Of a stretch of 64,000 nucleotides of DNA, positions 31,964 through 40,647 are shown in pieces. This DNA comes from Bacteroidota bacterium (GTDB taxonomy: Bacteria > Bacteroidota > Bacteroidia > Chitinophagales > Chitinophagaceae). The position numbers were made by a program, and so were the translations under genes. The notes beneath the pieces were generated by a model. It was not told the origin of the DNA and made no database searches. It worked only from the letters and a program-made list of their open reading frames with translations. The stretch's first letter is position 1, and every line of letters begins with the position of its first letter. Location of the stretch: positions 124,001-188,000 of the forward strand of contig JAFDYF010000077.1 in the NCBI GenBank assembly GCA_018267575.1. The letters are read 5' to 3'.

Positions 31964-32548
31964 ATGAAAATATTGGTATTTGATAATTACGATTCCTTCA
32001 CCTATAACCTGGTTCACTTGGTGGAGAAAATATTGAAGCAAAAGGTGGATGTGTATCGGAATGATAAGATCGCTTTGGAAAAAGTGAAAGAGTATGATAA
32101 AATCATTTTGTCTCCTGGCCCCGGTGTGCCCGAAGAAGCAGGGTTGCTTTTGCCCTTGATAAAAGAGTATGCCCCTACGAAATCCATACTGGGTGTGTGT
32201 TTGGGACATCAGGCAATCGGAGAGGCTTTTGGAGGAAAACTCGTGAATTTATCGAAAGTATATCATGGAGTGGCTACGGAAGTAATAGTCGGGAGTCAAG
32301 AGTCGGGAGTCGAGAGTGAACTTTTTCATGGGTTACCCAAGAAATTTTCTGTTGGCCGATATCATAGTTGGATTGTAGGTGAAGAAAATTTCCCAAGTGA
32401 ATTGGAAATAACAGCTAGGGATGAAAATAATTTAATCATGGCTTTGCAGCATAAGAAATATGATGTACAGGGAGTGCAGTTTCATCCCGAGAGTGTGTTG
32501 ACACCCGATGGAGAAAAAATAATGCGGAATTGGTTCGCAGCTGTCTGA
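31964..32548 (+). CDS. trpG: Anthranilate synthase glutamine amidotransferase subunit
   Basis: A 194-residue class I glutamine amidotransferase. The start is the ATG at 31964 (MKILVFDNYDSFTYN); a reading from 31880 overlaps trpE. Catalytic residues C79 (GVCLGHQ), H174 and E176 (VQFHPES) are present. It releases ammonia for TrpE, and possibly also for para-aminobenzoate synthesis as in many bacteria with one such subunit. Codons 109-118 are a direct repeat of the type seen between genes in this phylum, inserted in frame in a surface loop. The stop codon overlaps the left arm of the GxxExxY element that follows. Confidence 0.95.
   Translation: MKILVFDNYDSFTYNLVHLVEKILKQKVDVYRNDKIALEKVKEYDKIILSPGPGVPEEAGLLLPLIKEYAPTKSILGVCLGHQAIGEAFGGKLVNLSKVYHGVATEVIVGSQESGVESELFHGLPKKFSVGRYHSWIVGEENFPSELEITARDENNLIMALQHKKYDVQGVQFHPESVLTPDGEKIMRNWFAAV
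32288..32317 (+). repeat. In-frame minisatellite-like repeat inside trpG
   Basis: Thirty bases built from GTCGGGAGTC and its variants (GTCGGGAGTCAAGA, then GTCGGGAGTCGAGAGT). They encode VGSQESGVES, residues 109-118 of TrpG, before the conserved LFHGLP. Related AGTC-type repeats stand in non-coding DNA at 52058-52098. Confidence 0.75.
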
Positions 32549-33143
32549 ACTGGGATTAATAGGATTTTTGGGATGAGTGGGATATGGATTATGGGTTTAA
32601 AGTGAATTCGAGGGAATATTTTTTGGAGCAGTTGATATTCAGTTTTAGATGGTTTTTTTGGTTCAGGATGGATTGGAGTGAATTTTCTCAATTTAAAATA
32701 TACTGTTATGACAGAATTTAAATTTGGTGAAATAACTGAAAAAATAATTGGTGCAGCTTTCAGGGTTCATAATACTTTAGGCTGTGGTTTTCAAGAAATC
32801 ATTTATCAGAGAGCGTTGGAAATGGAATTTAAGCTAATACCATTGAATTATTACCGAGAATTTGCAATGCCTATCTTTTACCTCGACCAACAAATTGGAA
32901 CAAGAAGAGTGGATTTTTTTGTTGAAGAGAAAATTTGTGTAGAATTGAAAGCAGTAATAAAAATAGAAGATACTCATATTAATCAAGCCATAAATTATTT
33001 GGAAGTGTATAATCTCGAAATCGGATTGTTAATCAATTTTGGAAGCAAAAAAATGGAGTTTCATCGCTTTACAAACAAAAAATACAATCCGAATATTTTG
33101 AATCATTCCATTATTTCTCATAAATCCCGTTAATCCCAGTCAG
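32545..33143 (+). mobile_element. Putative inverted-repeat element carrying a GxxExxY gene (trpG-trpD gap)
   Basis: Left arm from 32545 (CTGAACTGGGATTAATAGGA onward) and the reverse complement of the right arm (33116-33143) agree at 24 of 28 positions with one gap. The unit fills the space from the trpG stop codon to 4 bp before the trpD ATG. The right arm covers the last codons of the GxxExxY gene. No transposase is present and no target-site duplication was recognised, so the mobile nature is inference. Confidence 0.55.
32708..33133 (+). CDS. GxxExxY protein (PD-(D/E)XK-like), copy 1
   Basis: A 141-residue protein of the GxxExxY family; the start at 32708 (MTEFKFGEITEK) matches the second copy, whereas the longer reading from 32678 adds ten residues. 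The naming motif is G27-F-Q-E30-I-I-Y33. RRVDFFVEEKICVELKA gives D69 and E79-L-K81, the acid and ExK of a PD-(D/E)XK nuclease core, so a nuclease fold is likely; activity in this family is, as far as I know, not established. It shares about half its residues with copy 2 at 35678. It lies inside the trp operon between trpG and trpD, within flanking inverted repeats, and has nothing to do with tryptophan by sequence. Confidence 0.85.
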   Translation: MTEFKFGEITEKIIGAAFRVHNTLGCGFQEIIYQRALEMEFKLIPLNYYREFAMPIFYLDQQIGTRRVDFFVEEKICVELKAVIKIEDTHINQAINYLEVYNLEIGLLINFGSKKMEFHRFTNKKYNPNILNHSIISHKSR

Positions 33144-33147
33144 CACA

Positions 33148-34140
33148 ATGAAAAAAATACTTCAACTTTTATTCGCACATAAAACGCTTTCAAGAACTGA
33201 GGCAAAGGATGTGCTGGTGAACATTTCGAAAGGAGTGTACAACGAAAGCGAGATTACTTCTTTTATCACGGTCTTCCTTATGCGCAGTATCACCATAGAT
33301 GAGTTGCAGGGTTTTCGTGATGCATTATTGGAATTGTGCGTACGTGTTGATTTGAATGGTTTTGAAACCATTGATATTGTGGGCACGGGTGGGGACGGAA
33401 AGAATACCTTCAATATTTCCACCTTGTCCTGTTTTGTGGTTGCTGGCACGGGGCAAAAAGTTTCCAAACATGGTAATTACGGTGCTACTTCCATCAGTGG
33501 GGCGTCCAACGTAATGGAACAATTGGGATACAAATTCAAGAACGATCAAGAGCGTTTGAAAAAAGAAGTGGATGAGGCGAATATTTGTTTTCTCCATGCC
33601 CCCCTTTTTCATCCCGCTTTGAAAGCAGTTGGAGCGATTCGGAAAAACTTGGCTATTCGTACTTTCTTTAACATGCTTGGTCCTATGGTGAACCCCGCTT
33701 TCCCTAAATTTCAATTGGTGGGTGTATATAACTTGGAAATGGCCCGGATTTACAACTATCTCTTACAACAGACAGAAGGCAAGTTCTCCATTATTCATAG
33801 TCTCGATGGCTATGATGAAATTTCTCTGACAAATGACACCAAGGTGATAACCAATGAAGGTGAAAAAATAATGACCCCCGAACAATTGGGCAAGCGTGCT
33901 GTTGTTGCATCGGATATTTATGGTGGAGGAACGGTGGAGGAATCAGCAAAAATCTTCACGAAGATTTTAAAAGGTGATGGTACTTGGGCACAGAATGCCG
34001 TTGTTTTGGCGAATGCAGCCATGGCATTGGATTGTACGGGTACTTATAAAAGCTATGAAGAGGCCTACAGTGTCGCTGTCGAAAGTTTGGAATCTGGGAA
34101 AGCCTATCAGGCTTTGCAAAAATTGATTGCTTTGCAATAG
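33148..34140 (+). CDS. trpD: Anthranilate phosphoribosyltransferase
   Basis: A 330-residue enzyme joining anthranilate and PRPP. The PRPP-binding GTGGDGKNTFNIST near residue 73 and KHGNYGATSISGASNVMEQLG near residue 107 are diagnostic, as is LGPMVNPAFPKFQLVGVYN near residue 180. An N-terminal helical domain of about 65 residues is normal. Starts 4 bp after the right arm of the preceding GxxExxY element, so its translation start region is supplied partly by that element. Followed by trpC after 64 bp. Confidence 0.96.
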   Translation: MKKILQLLFAHKTLSRTEAKDVLVNISKGVYNESEITSFITVFLMRSITIDELQGFRDALLELCVRVDLNGFETIDIVGTGGDGKNTFNISTLSCFVVAGTGQKVSKHGNYGATSISGASNVMEQLGYKFKNDQERLKKEVDEANICFLHAPLFHPALKAVGAIRKNLAIRTFFNMLGPMVNPAFPKFQLVGVYNLEMARIYNYLLQQTEGKFSIIHSLDGYDEISLTNDTKVITNEGEKIMTPEQLGKRAVVASDIYGGGTVEESAKIFTKILKGDGTWAQNAVVLANAAMALDCTGTYKSYEEAYSVAVESLESGKAYQALQKLIALQ

Positions 34141-34204
34141 TCGATATGTTATAAATGAATGGTTGATATAATTTTTAAATAATCCGCCGTTTGGGCGATG
34201 AAGA

Positions 34205-34996
34205 ATGAATATTTTAGAAAATATTATAGCGCATAAAAAGGTTGAGGTAAAAGACCGTAAGTCTTTAGTGGGTGTATCTCAGTTAGAGACGCAACAGCTT
34301 TATAGTCGTGAAACCTTATCGCTCAAAAAATATTTGCTCGATGATCGTTTTACGGGGATTATTGCGGAGTTCAAAAGAAAATCACCTTCAAAGGGGATTA
34401 TAAATGGAAATGCTGATGTGGACGAAATTACAAAAGCCTATACCAAAAATGGTGCTTCTGCCTTATCGGTATTGACTGATGAAGATTTTTTTGGTGGCAA
34501 TACAGCGGATTTGATAAAAGCAAGGGTAAATGAAATCCCCATCCTGCGAAAGGATTTTATGATTGACGAATATCAAATAGTGGAAGCAAAAGCGATGGGT
34601 GCTGATGTGATATTGTTGATTGCTGCTTGTTTAACCCCTATGGAAGTAAGAAACTTAGCGACCTTTGCTAAAAGTCTTCAGTTGGAAGTTTTGTTGGAAT
34701 TGCATGCAGAAGATGAGTTGGGACATATTTGTGATGAAACAGAAATCATCGGTATCAATAACCGTGACTTGAAAACTTTTACAGTAGATATTGAACGCAG
34801 TTTGCGGATGGCTAAAAAAATCCCATCTACTAAAATAAAAGTGGCTGAAAGTGGAATCAGTTCAGTAGAAAATATTAAATTATTCCATGAAAATGGTTTT
34901 CGTGGTTTCTTGATTGGCGAAAACTTCATGAAAGAAAAAAGTCCAGCGATTGCATTTGCCTCATTCGTAAACCAACTTAAAAATGGTAAAGCATGA
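34205..34996 (+). CDS. trpC: Indole-3-glycerol phosphate synthase
   Basis: A 263-residue TIM-barrel enzyme closing the indole ring. Motifs: IIAEFKRKSPSKGIIN with the catalytic lysine, ALSVLTDEDFFGG, PILRKDFMIDEYQIVEAKAMGADVILLIAA and IIGINNRDLKTFTVD, then VAESGISS near the end. Stand-alone, not fused to TrpF as in enterics. Its end overlaps the trpF start by 4 bp, a sign of translational coupling. Confidence 0.96.
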   Translation: MNILENIIAHKKVEVKDRKSLVGVSQLETQQLYSRETLSLKKYLLDDRFTGIIAEFKRKSPSKGIINGNADVDEITKAYTKNGASALSVLTDEDFFGGNTADLIKARVNEIPILRKDFMIDEYQIVEAKAMGADVILLIAACLTPMEVRNLATFAKSLQLEVLLELHAEDELGHICDETEIIGINNRDLKTFTVDIERSLRMAKKIPSTKIKVAESGISSVENIKLFHENGFRGFLIGENFMKEKSPAIAFASFVNQLKNGKA

Positions 34997-35625
34997 GAGT
35001 AAAAGTCTGCGGCATGACCCAGCTTGATCAGGTAAAGCAGTTAGATGAGATGGGGGTGGATTTTGCGGGTTTTATTTTTTACCCCAAGTCTCAACGCTAT
35101 GTGGGCAACCACATCGAAGGTCCTCAGTTAAAAAAGCTGAAACTTCACCTAGGGAAGGTGGGCGTATTTGTGAATACCAGTTATGAAGAGGTGATGAAGC
35201 AAGTGGATGCATACGGTTTGGATATGGTGCAATTTCACGGTGATGAGAATGCGAGGTTTTGTGAACAGGTTTCGAATTATGTTTCGGTGATAAAAGTTTT
35301 TCGAATGGGCGAAGATGACCCGGTAAACTGGATTATCAAACCCTTTGAAGATGTTTGCGACATGTTTTTGTTCGACACGGAAGGCGCGGGCTATGGCGGC
35401 ACCGGAAAAAAATTCAATTGGGATGTTTTGAAAAAATCTTCGGTAAATAAGCTCTTTTTTTTAAGTGGTGGCATTGAACCCACGGATACGGAGAAGTTAA
35501 AGGAGTTTGCAACCGAGCCAGTAGCAAAGAAATTATTTTCATTGGATATCAATAGTAAGTTTGAAACTAGCCCGGGGGTAAAGGATATGGAGAAAGTGAA
35601 GGAGTTTGTTGGAAAAATGAACTAG
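34993..35625 (+). CDS. trpF: Phosphoribosylanthranilate isomerase
   Basis: A 210-residue TIM-barrel isomerase. The N-terminal MRVKVCGMTQLDQV carries the catalytic cysteine, GVDFAGFIFYPKSQRYV follows, VQFHGDE near residue 78 and FLFDTEGAGYGGTGKKFNWD near residue 125 hold the catalytic aspartate, and FLSGGIEPTD the phosphate loop. Overlaps trpC by 4 bp. The second GxxExxY element begins at its stop codon. Confidence 0.95.
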   Translation: MRVKVCGMTQLDQVKQLDEMGVDFAGFIFYPKSQRYVGNHIEGPQLKKLKLHLGKVGVFVNTSYEEVMKQVDAYGLDMVQFHGDENARFCEQVSNYVSVIKVFRMGEDDPVNWIIKPFEDVCDMFLFDTEGAGYGGTGKKFNWDVLKKSSVNKLFFLSGGIEPTDTEKLKEFATEPVAKKLFSLDINSKFETSPGVKDMEKVKEFVGKMN

Positions 35626-36150
35626 TCTAAACCTTGATTTAAAACTGATTTGCCTTATTCACCTGAAAGTTGTTCAGATGGAATACAAATACAGCGACAT
35701 CACGGAAAAGGTCATCAAAGCTTGTATGACAGTACATTCAATTCTTGGTAATGGTTTTCAAGAAGTGATTTATCAACGGGCTTTGGCAATTGAATTCGAA
35801 CTTTTAAACTTACCATTTGCAAGGGAATTTTCAATGCAAATATTTTATAAGGAAAGACATATTGGAGAAAGAAGAGTGGATTTTTTAGTGAATGAAAAAA
35901 TATCAGTTGAATTGAAAGCGGTTTCGAAATTGGAGAATGTTCATTTGGCTCAGGCAATGAATTATTTGGAAGCCTACAATCTCGAAGTCGGAATGCTCAT
36001 TAATTTTGGCGCAAATTCATTGGAATTTAAAAGGCTTTATAATAAAAAGTTTAAAGAAGGGTTGGTTAGAGAGAAATAAATTAGGGACATGTGTATTAAA
36101 ACAAAAATCAGAATAATCAGAACAATAAGGTTAAAATCATAGTTAAAGAC
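35625..36150 (+). mobile_element. Putative inverted-repeat element carrying a GxxExxY gene (trpF-trpB gap)
   Basis: The left arm from 35625 and the reverse complement of the right arm (36104-36150) agree at about 20 of 27 positions with one gap, weaker than the other elements. The right arm read in reverse matches the left arm of element A at 23 of 29 positions, so the elements are related. The unit fills the gap from the trpF stop to 3 bp before the trpB ATG. Mobility is inference. Confidence 0.5.
35678..36079 (+). CDS. GxxExxY protein (PD-(D/E)XK-like), copy 2
   Basis: A 133-residue protein, second member of the family in this operon. Motif G26-F-Q-E29-V-I-Y32, then D68 in RRVDFLV and E78-L-K80 in SVELKA, so the putative nuclease residues are intact. 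It diverges from copy 1 over its whole length (for example in the N-terminal ten residues and the C-terminal tail), which argues against a very recent duplication of one from the other. It stands between trpF and trpB inside the second inverted-repeat element. Function unknown. Confidence 0.85.
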   Translation: MEYKYSDITEKVIKACMTVHSILGNGFQEVIYQRALAIEFELLNLPFAREFSMQIFYKERHIGERRVDFLVNEKISVELKAVSKLENVHLAQAMNYLEAYNLEVGMLINFGANSLEFKRLYNKKFKEGLVREK

Positions 36151-36153
36151 AAT

Positions 36154-37365
36154 ATGCTACAGAGACAATTGACATTGAACAAAGGCACTTTCAAGCAACC
36201 AAATATTTTTGGTTACTATGGTAATTTTGGCGGTGCCTATATCCCTGAAATGTTGCATCGGAATGTGGAAGAATTGAAAGCAAAATATTTGGATATCATT
36301 TATGATGATGCTTTTCAAAAGGAGTTCCATGAACTGTTGAAGGATTATGCTGGCCGACCAACACCCTTGTATTATGCCAAGCGCTTGAGTAGCCTCTACC
36401 ATACCAATATTTATTTGAAGCGGGAAGATCTTTGTCATACCGGTGCGCATAAAATCAACAATACCATTGGACAGATTTTGTTGGCTCAACGGTTGGGCAA
36501 GACCCGCATTATTGCAGAGACTGGCGCAGGCCAACATGGTGTGGCTACGGCAACGGTTTGCGCTTTGAAAGGAATGGAATGCATTGTGTACATGGGCGAA
36601 AAGGATATTGAGCGACAAGCACCCAATGTAGCTCGAATGAAAATGTTGGGTGCAACAGTTGTCCCAGCAAAAAGCGGAAGCAAAACCTTGAAGGACGCTA
36701 CAAACGAAGCCATCCGTGACTGGATCAATAATCCCAAGGACACGCATTATATAATCGGGAGTGTGGTTGGCCCGCATCCTTATCCGGATATGGTTGCCCG
36801 TTTTCAAAGTGTGATCAGCGAGGAAATGCGTTGGCAGTTTAAAGAAAAAATCGACAAAGAATTGCCTACTCACGTAATTGCTTGTGTGGGCGGTGGTAGT
36901 AATGCCGCAGGCGCCTTCTATCATTTTTTGGATGAATTGAGTGTGGAGTTGATAGCGGTGGAAGCGGCTGGTCATGGTGTCCATAGTGGCATGAGTGCGG
37001 CCACTACGCAACTTGGAAAACCCGGTGTATTGCATGGAAGCAAAAGCCTTGTGATGCAAACCGACGATGGTCAGGTGGTAGAGCCACACAGCATTTCAGC
37101 GGGCCTGGATTATCCGGGCATTGGTCCCTTGCACGCCCATTTGTACGAGAGTGGTCGTGCAAAATTTTTAAGTGCCACAGATGATGAAGCCTTGAAAGCG
37201 GCTTTTCAATTGGCGAAATTGGAGGGCATCATCCCGGCTTTGGAAAGTGCGCATGCACTGGCTGCATTGGAGCAAATGAAATTCAAACAAACGGATGTGG
37301 TAGCAATTTGTTTAAGTGGAAGGGGCGATAAGGATTTGGCGACATATATGAATCACATGGCCTGA
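36154..37365 (+). CDS. trpB: Tryptophan synthase beta chain
   Basis: A 403-residue PLP enzyme making tryptophan from indole and serine. [15 protein letters not shown] near the start, the PLP lysine in [20 protein letters not shown] near residue 93, [13 protein letters not shown] near residue 116, and the phosphate loop [12 protein letters not shown] near residue 242 are all present, with [13 protein letters not shown] and LSGRGDKDL later. Length is standard for the TrpB1 type. Starts 3 bp after the second GxxExxY element. Confidence 0.97.
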   Translation: MLQRQLTLNKGTFKQPNIFGYYGNFGGAYIPEMLHRNVEELKAKYLDIIYDDAFQKEFHELLKDYAGRPTPLYYAKRLSSLYHTNIYLKREDLCHTGAHKINNTIGQILLAQRLGKTRIIAETGAGQHGVATATVCALKGMECIVYMGEKDIERQAPNVARMKMLGATVVPAKSGSKTLKDATNEAIRDWINNPKDTHYIIGSVVGPHPYPDMVARFQSVISEEMRWQFKEKIDKELPTHVIACVGGGSNAAGAFYHFLDELSVELIAVEAAGHGVHSGMSAATTQLGKPGVLHGSKSLVMQTDDGQVVEPHSISAGLDYPGIGPLHAHLYESGRAKFLSATDDEALKAAFQLAKLEGIIPALESAHALAALEQMKFKQTDVVAICLSGRGDKDLATYMNHMA

Positions 37366-37388
37366 TTTTGTTACCAGCAGAAGTAATT

Positions 37389-37423
37389 CTATTTGGCATC
37401 ATTGCGTCGCACTCTTGTACAGT
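37389..37423 (-). repeat. Dispersed repeat with GTACAAGAGTGCGACGC core, copy 1
   Basis: Read on the minus strand the segment is ACTGTACAAGAGTGCGACGC followed by AATGATGCCAAATAG. A diverged copy in the opposite orientation lies at 40551-40587. It sits between trpB and trpA. Confidence 0.6.
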
Positions 37424-37450
37424 ATTTTTTTATCATCATTAAGAACATAA

Positions 37451-38221
37451 ATGAACAGGCTCAAAAAATTATTTGAAACAAAAAATCGGAAAGTCCTGAA
37501 TGTTTATTGTACAGCAGGTTTCCCGCAACTAGACAGCACCGTAAAAGTGATGCAAGCCTTGCAAGAAAATGGAGCGGATATTATAGAATTGGGTATGCCT
37601 TACAGTGATCCATTGGCAGATGGGGAAGTGATACAATCGAGTGGGGGCAAGGCTTTAAGCAATGGAATGACCATTGCCAAACTTTTTGAACAACTAAAAG
37701 ATATTCGAACTACACTTCACTTACCCGTAATCCTGATGGGATATATGAACCCCGTTCTTCAATATGGCTTTGAAAAATTTTGTAAAGATGCCGCTTCGGT
37801 GGGTGTGGATGGTTTGATTTTGCCCGACCTCCCTGAACATGAATTTGAAACTGAATATGGTGCCATCATAAAAAAGCATGGATTGGATTTTATTTTTTTG
37901 GTCACCCCCGAAACTTCGGATGAGCGGATAAAAAAGCTCGATGAACTGAGCACGGGATTTCTATATGCGGTTTCTTCTTCTTCCACTACAGGCAAGGACA
38001 AGGATTTTGATGCCGTGGAAAAATATTTATCCCGACTGAAAAACATGAAATTGCAAAATCCAATTCTAGTTGGATTTGGCATCAAGGATAAGCAAACATT
38101 TGAGGCTGCATGTAAATATGCAAATGGAGCCATCATTGGCACAGCATATATTAAAGCCCTGGAGAACGCCAGTGACGTGGCTGTCGAAACGAAAAAGTTT
38201 TTGGGAACCATCCTTCATTAA
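37451..38221 (+). CDS. trpA: Tryptophan synthase alpha chain
   Basis: A 256-residue TIM-barrel protein releasing indole from indole-glycerol phosphate. The catalytic glutamate and aspartate are in DIIELGMPYSDPLADG (near residue 47) and VDGLILPDLPEHE (near residue 120); FLVTPETSDERI and VGFGIKDKQTFE support the assignment. Last trp gene. The hisH start follows after 19 bp on the same strand, so trp and the second his block are very likely one transcript. Confidence 0.96.
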   Translation: MNRLKKLFETKNRKVLNVYCTAGFPQLDSTVKVMQALQENGADIIELGMPYSDPLADGEVIQSSGGKALSNGMTIAKLFEQLKDIRTTLHLPVILMGYMNPVLQYGFEKFCKDAASVGVDGLILPDLPEHEFETEYGAIIKKHGLDFIFLVTPETSDERIKKLDELSTGFLYAVSSSSTTGKDKDFDAVEKYLSRLKNMKLQNPILVGFGIKDKQTFEAACKYANGAIIGTAYIKALENASDVAVETKKFLGTILH

Positions 38222-38240
38222 TTGATAAATCAGACAAATT

Positions 38241-38834
38241 GTGATCTTAACAATTATCAAATACAATGCGGGCAATATCCAGTCGGTGCTCTATGCTTTA
38301 GAAAGGATAGGGGTTTCTGCAATAGTGACGGATGATATGGAGGAGATTCAAAAAGCGGACAAAGTGATATTCCCCGGTGTTGGGGAAGCTAGTACCGCTA
38401 TGAATTACCTCAAAGAGCGAAAGCTGGATATCCTTATTAAAAACCTAAAGCAACCTGTATTGGGAATCTGTTTGGGCATGCAGTTGATGTGCAAGCATTC
38501 GGAAGAAAACGATACGGATTGTGTGGGCATATTTGATGAGCCGATAAAGAAATTCAATGTAAAAGGAATGGGATTGAAAGTGCCGCAGATTGGATGGAAT
38601 ACGGTATACAACCTGAAAACAAAGCTGTTTTCAGGTATGGATGAAAATAGTTATTGTTATTTTGTTCATGGTTATTATGCCGCATTGGGCGAACATACGA
38701 TTGGTACTACCGATTATGTACAACCCTATTCTTCCGCGTTGCACCGGGACAATTTTTATGGGGTACAATTCCATCCTGAGAAAAGTGCAGCGGTGGGTGA
38801 ACGGATTCTGAAAAATTTTATTGAACTAACCTAA
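38241..38834 (+). CDS. hisH: Imidazole glycerol phosphate synthase, glutaminase subunit
   Basis: A 197-residue class I glutamine amidotransferase with a GTG start (MILTIIKYNAGNIQSV, the normal HisH beginning). Triad residues C77 (GICLGMQ), H178 and E180 (VQFHPEK) are intact; GMGLKVPQIGWN is typical of HisH. It feeds ammonia to HisF. It lies 19 bp after trpA and 13 bp before hisA. Confidence 0.96.
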   Translation: MILTIIKYNAGNIQSVLYALERIGVSAIVTDDMEEIQKADKVIFPGVGEASTAMNYLKERKLDILIKNLKQPVLGICLGMQLMCKHSEENDTDCVGIFDEPIKKFNVKGMGLKVPQIGWNTVYNLKTKLFSGMDENSYCYFVHGYYAALGEHTIGTTDYVQPYSSALHRDNFYGVQFHPEKSAAVGERILKNFIELT

Positions 38835-38847
38835 CGATTATTAGAAA

Positions 38848-39564
38848 ATGGAGATTATCCCAGCGATTGATATTATTGATGGTAAATGTGTACGCCTTAC
38901 CCAAGGGGATTATGAACAAAAGAAAATTTACAATGAGCACCCATTGGAAGTGGCAAAGCAATTTGAAGATGCAGGCATCAAGCGCTTGCACTTGGTGGAT
39001 TTGGATGGGGCAAAAGCAGGTTCCGTAAAAAATTGGAAGGTATTGGAAACGATTGCTGGAAAGACAGGGCTGGTTATTGATTTTGGTGGCGGACTGAAAA
39101 AAGAACAGGATGTGAAAATCGTTTTCGAGTCGGGAGCAGCTTTGGCAACGGTGGGTAGTATGGCCGTAAAGGATGAGATGGAATTTGTAAAATGGTTACT
39201 GATTTTTGGGGCAGATCGGTTTTTGTTGGGTGCCGATGTGAAAGAAGAAAAAATTGCAGTGAGTGGATGGCTCGAGAAAACGGATATTTGGGTTTATGAT
39301 TTTATGGAAAAATATATCCAACATGGGATTCAGCAAATATTCTGTACGGATGTAAGCAAGGATGGAAAATTGGAAGGTCCTTCCATTGATTTGTATAAAA
39401 ATATTATTTCAAAATTCCCGAAACTCCATTTTATAGCAAGTGGTGGTGTTAGTTCTGTAATAGATTTGGATGCTTTACAAGAAGCAGGCTGCAAAGGAGC
39501 GATTGTTGGAAAAGCGATTTATGAGGGAAGAATCAGTTTGAAGGAATTGAGTTCAAGAAATTAA
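38848..39564 (+). CDS. hisA: ProFAR isomerase
   Basis: A 238-residue TIM-barrel isomerase (1-(5-phosphoribosyl)-5-[(5-phosphoribosylamino)methylideneamino]imidazole-4-carboxamide isomerase). [24 protein letters not shown] has the catalytic Asp; [23 protein letters not shown], and the second acid in [15 protein letters not shown] follow, with IASGGVSS near the end. hisF begins 2 bp later. Confidence 0.96.
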   Translation: MEIIPAIDIIDGKCVRLTQGDYEQKKIYNEHPLEVAKQFEDAGIKRLHLVDLDGAKAGSVKNWKVLETIAGKTGLVIDFGGGLKKEQDVKIVFESGAALATVGSMAVKDEMEFVKWLLIFGADRFLLGADVKEEKIAVSGWLEKTDIWVYDFMEKYIQHGIQQIFCTDVSKDGKLEGPSIDLYKNIISKFPKLHFIASGGVSSVIDLDALQEAGCKGAIVGKAIYEGRISLKELSSRN

Positions 39565-39566
39565 AT

Positions 39567-40325
39567 ATGTTAACGAAGAGAATCATACCCTGTCTGGATA
39601 TTAAAGATGGGAGGACTGTAAAAGGAATCAACTTTGAAAATATAAGAGATGCTGGCGACCCTGTGGAGCTCGGTGCTTTGTACGCACAGCAAGGTGCGGA
39701 CGAACTTGTTTTTTTGGATATCACGGCGACGGTGGAGAAAAGAAAAACCCTTAGCCAATTGGTGAACCGAATCTCACACCATATTAATATCCCATTTACC
39801 GTGGGTGGTGGTATATCTTCGGTGGAAGATGTAAGTGTACTTTTGCAAAACGGAGCGGATAAAATTTCCGTAAATACCTCTGCATTCAAGCGACCGCAAT
39901 TGGTGAATGAATTGGCGAAGGAGTTCGGCTCGCAGTGTGTGGTATTGGCCATCGATACCAAAAAAGAGGAAAATGGCGAATGGTATGTTTACTTAAATGG
40001 CGGAAGGACAAAAACAGATACGAGATGTTTTGATTGGGCAAAACAGGCTGTGGATTTAGGGGCTGGCGAAATTTTATTGACCTCCATGAACAATGATGGT
40101 ACAAAGCAAGGGTTTGCATTGGATATTACCCGAACTTTGTCCACCCAATTGCCGGTACCGGTAATTGCCAGTGGCGGTGGTGGAACGATGGGACATTTTG
40201 TGGATGTGTTTGAACAAGCCAGTGCTGATGCTGCCTTGGCGGCCAGTATTTTTCATTTCAAGGAAATAAGTATACCGGATTTGAAGGGCTACCTGCATGG
40301 GAAGGGAATTAGTGTAAGGCTTTGA
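39567..40325 (+). CDS. hisF: Imidazole glycerol phosphate synthase, cyclase subunit
   Basis: A 252-residue TIM barrel. [36 protein letters not shown] is the characteristic start with catalytic Asp; [41 protein letters not shown] (second catalytic Asp) and [13 protein letters not shown] follow. It partners HisH. A 322-bp gap then separates it from hisIE. Confidence 0.97.
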   Translation: MLTKRIIPCLDIKDGRTVKGINFENIRDAGDPVELGALYAQQGADELVFLDITATVEKRKTLSQLVNRISHHINIPFTVGGGISSVEDVSVLLQNGADKISVNTSAFKRPQLVNELAKEFGSQCVVLAIDTKKEENGEWYVYLNGGRTKTDTRCFDWAKQAVDLGAGEILLTSMNNDGTKQGFALDITRTLSTQLPVPVIASGGGGTMGHFVDVFEQASADAALAASIFHFKEISIPDLKGYLHGKGISVRL

Positions 40326-40456
40326 TTGGTGGAATTTGGAATTAGAGTTGATAAGTTGAAGGGTTGATAGGTTGAGGTGGAATTGGTAATTAGGAATTTG
40401 GGTGAAGTTTGAAAACTTGAGAGATTGAAACTTGTGTTAAGCATTAAGCGTTCAGC

Positions 40457-40495
40457 TTTGTCCCGTTGTATTCTTTGAGTTCTTTGTGTGAAACA
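40457..40495 (+). repeat. Copy 2 of the 39-bp intergenic repeat
   Basis: Matches 18787-18825 with two substitutions and one missing base. Same orientation relative to the his genes in both places. Confidence 0.75.
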
Positions 40496-40550
40496 AATGC
40501 TTTGAGTTTTAGGAACTTACCGATAGTAAAACAAAAGTTCAATAGTATTC

Positions 40551-40587
40551 TTACAGTACAAGTGAGTGACACAACAATGTTGAATAG
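40551..40587 (+). repeat. Dispersed GTACAAG repeat, copy 2 (diverged)
   Basis: TTACAGTACAAGTGAGTGAC then ACAACAATGTTGAATAG resembles the minus-strand reading of 37389-37423, with small length differences. Both ends keep GTACAAG and AATAG. Confidence 0.5.
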
Positions 40588-40647
40588 GGAACAGTTGCCG
40601 GTCTCCAAATATTAGATTTCGAATAACAAGAAAATAAGTTAGGTCGC

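Larger units (their letters stand above)
40326..40647. other. Non-coding gap between hisF and hisIE, rich in dispersed repeats
   Basis: No gene is seen. It contains GTTGA-rich pieces (40348-40376), an AAGCATTAAGCGTTCAGC piece, the 39-bp repeat at 40457-40495 and a GTACAAG-type repeat at 40551-40587. No clear promoter or terminator was recognised, so hisIE may be read from the upstream transcript. Confidence 0.6.

Noticed and set aside
36157..37089. A 310-codon minus-strand frame opposite trpB
   Set aside because: It lies entirely within the strongly conserved trpB gene on the other strand and has Cys/His-rich, family-less composition typical of a shadow frame.
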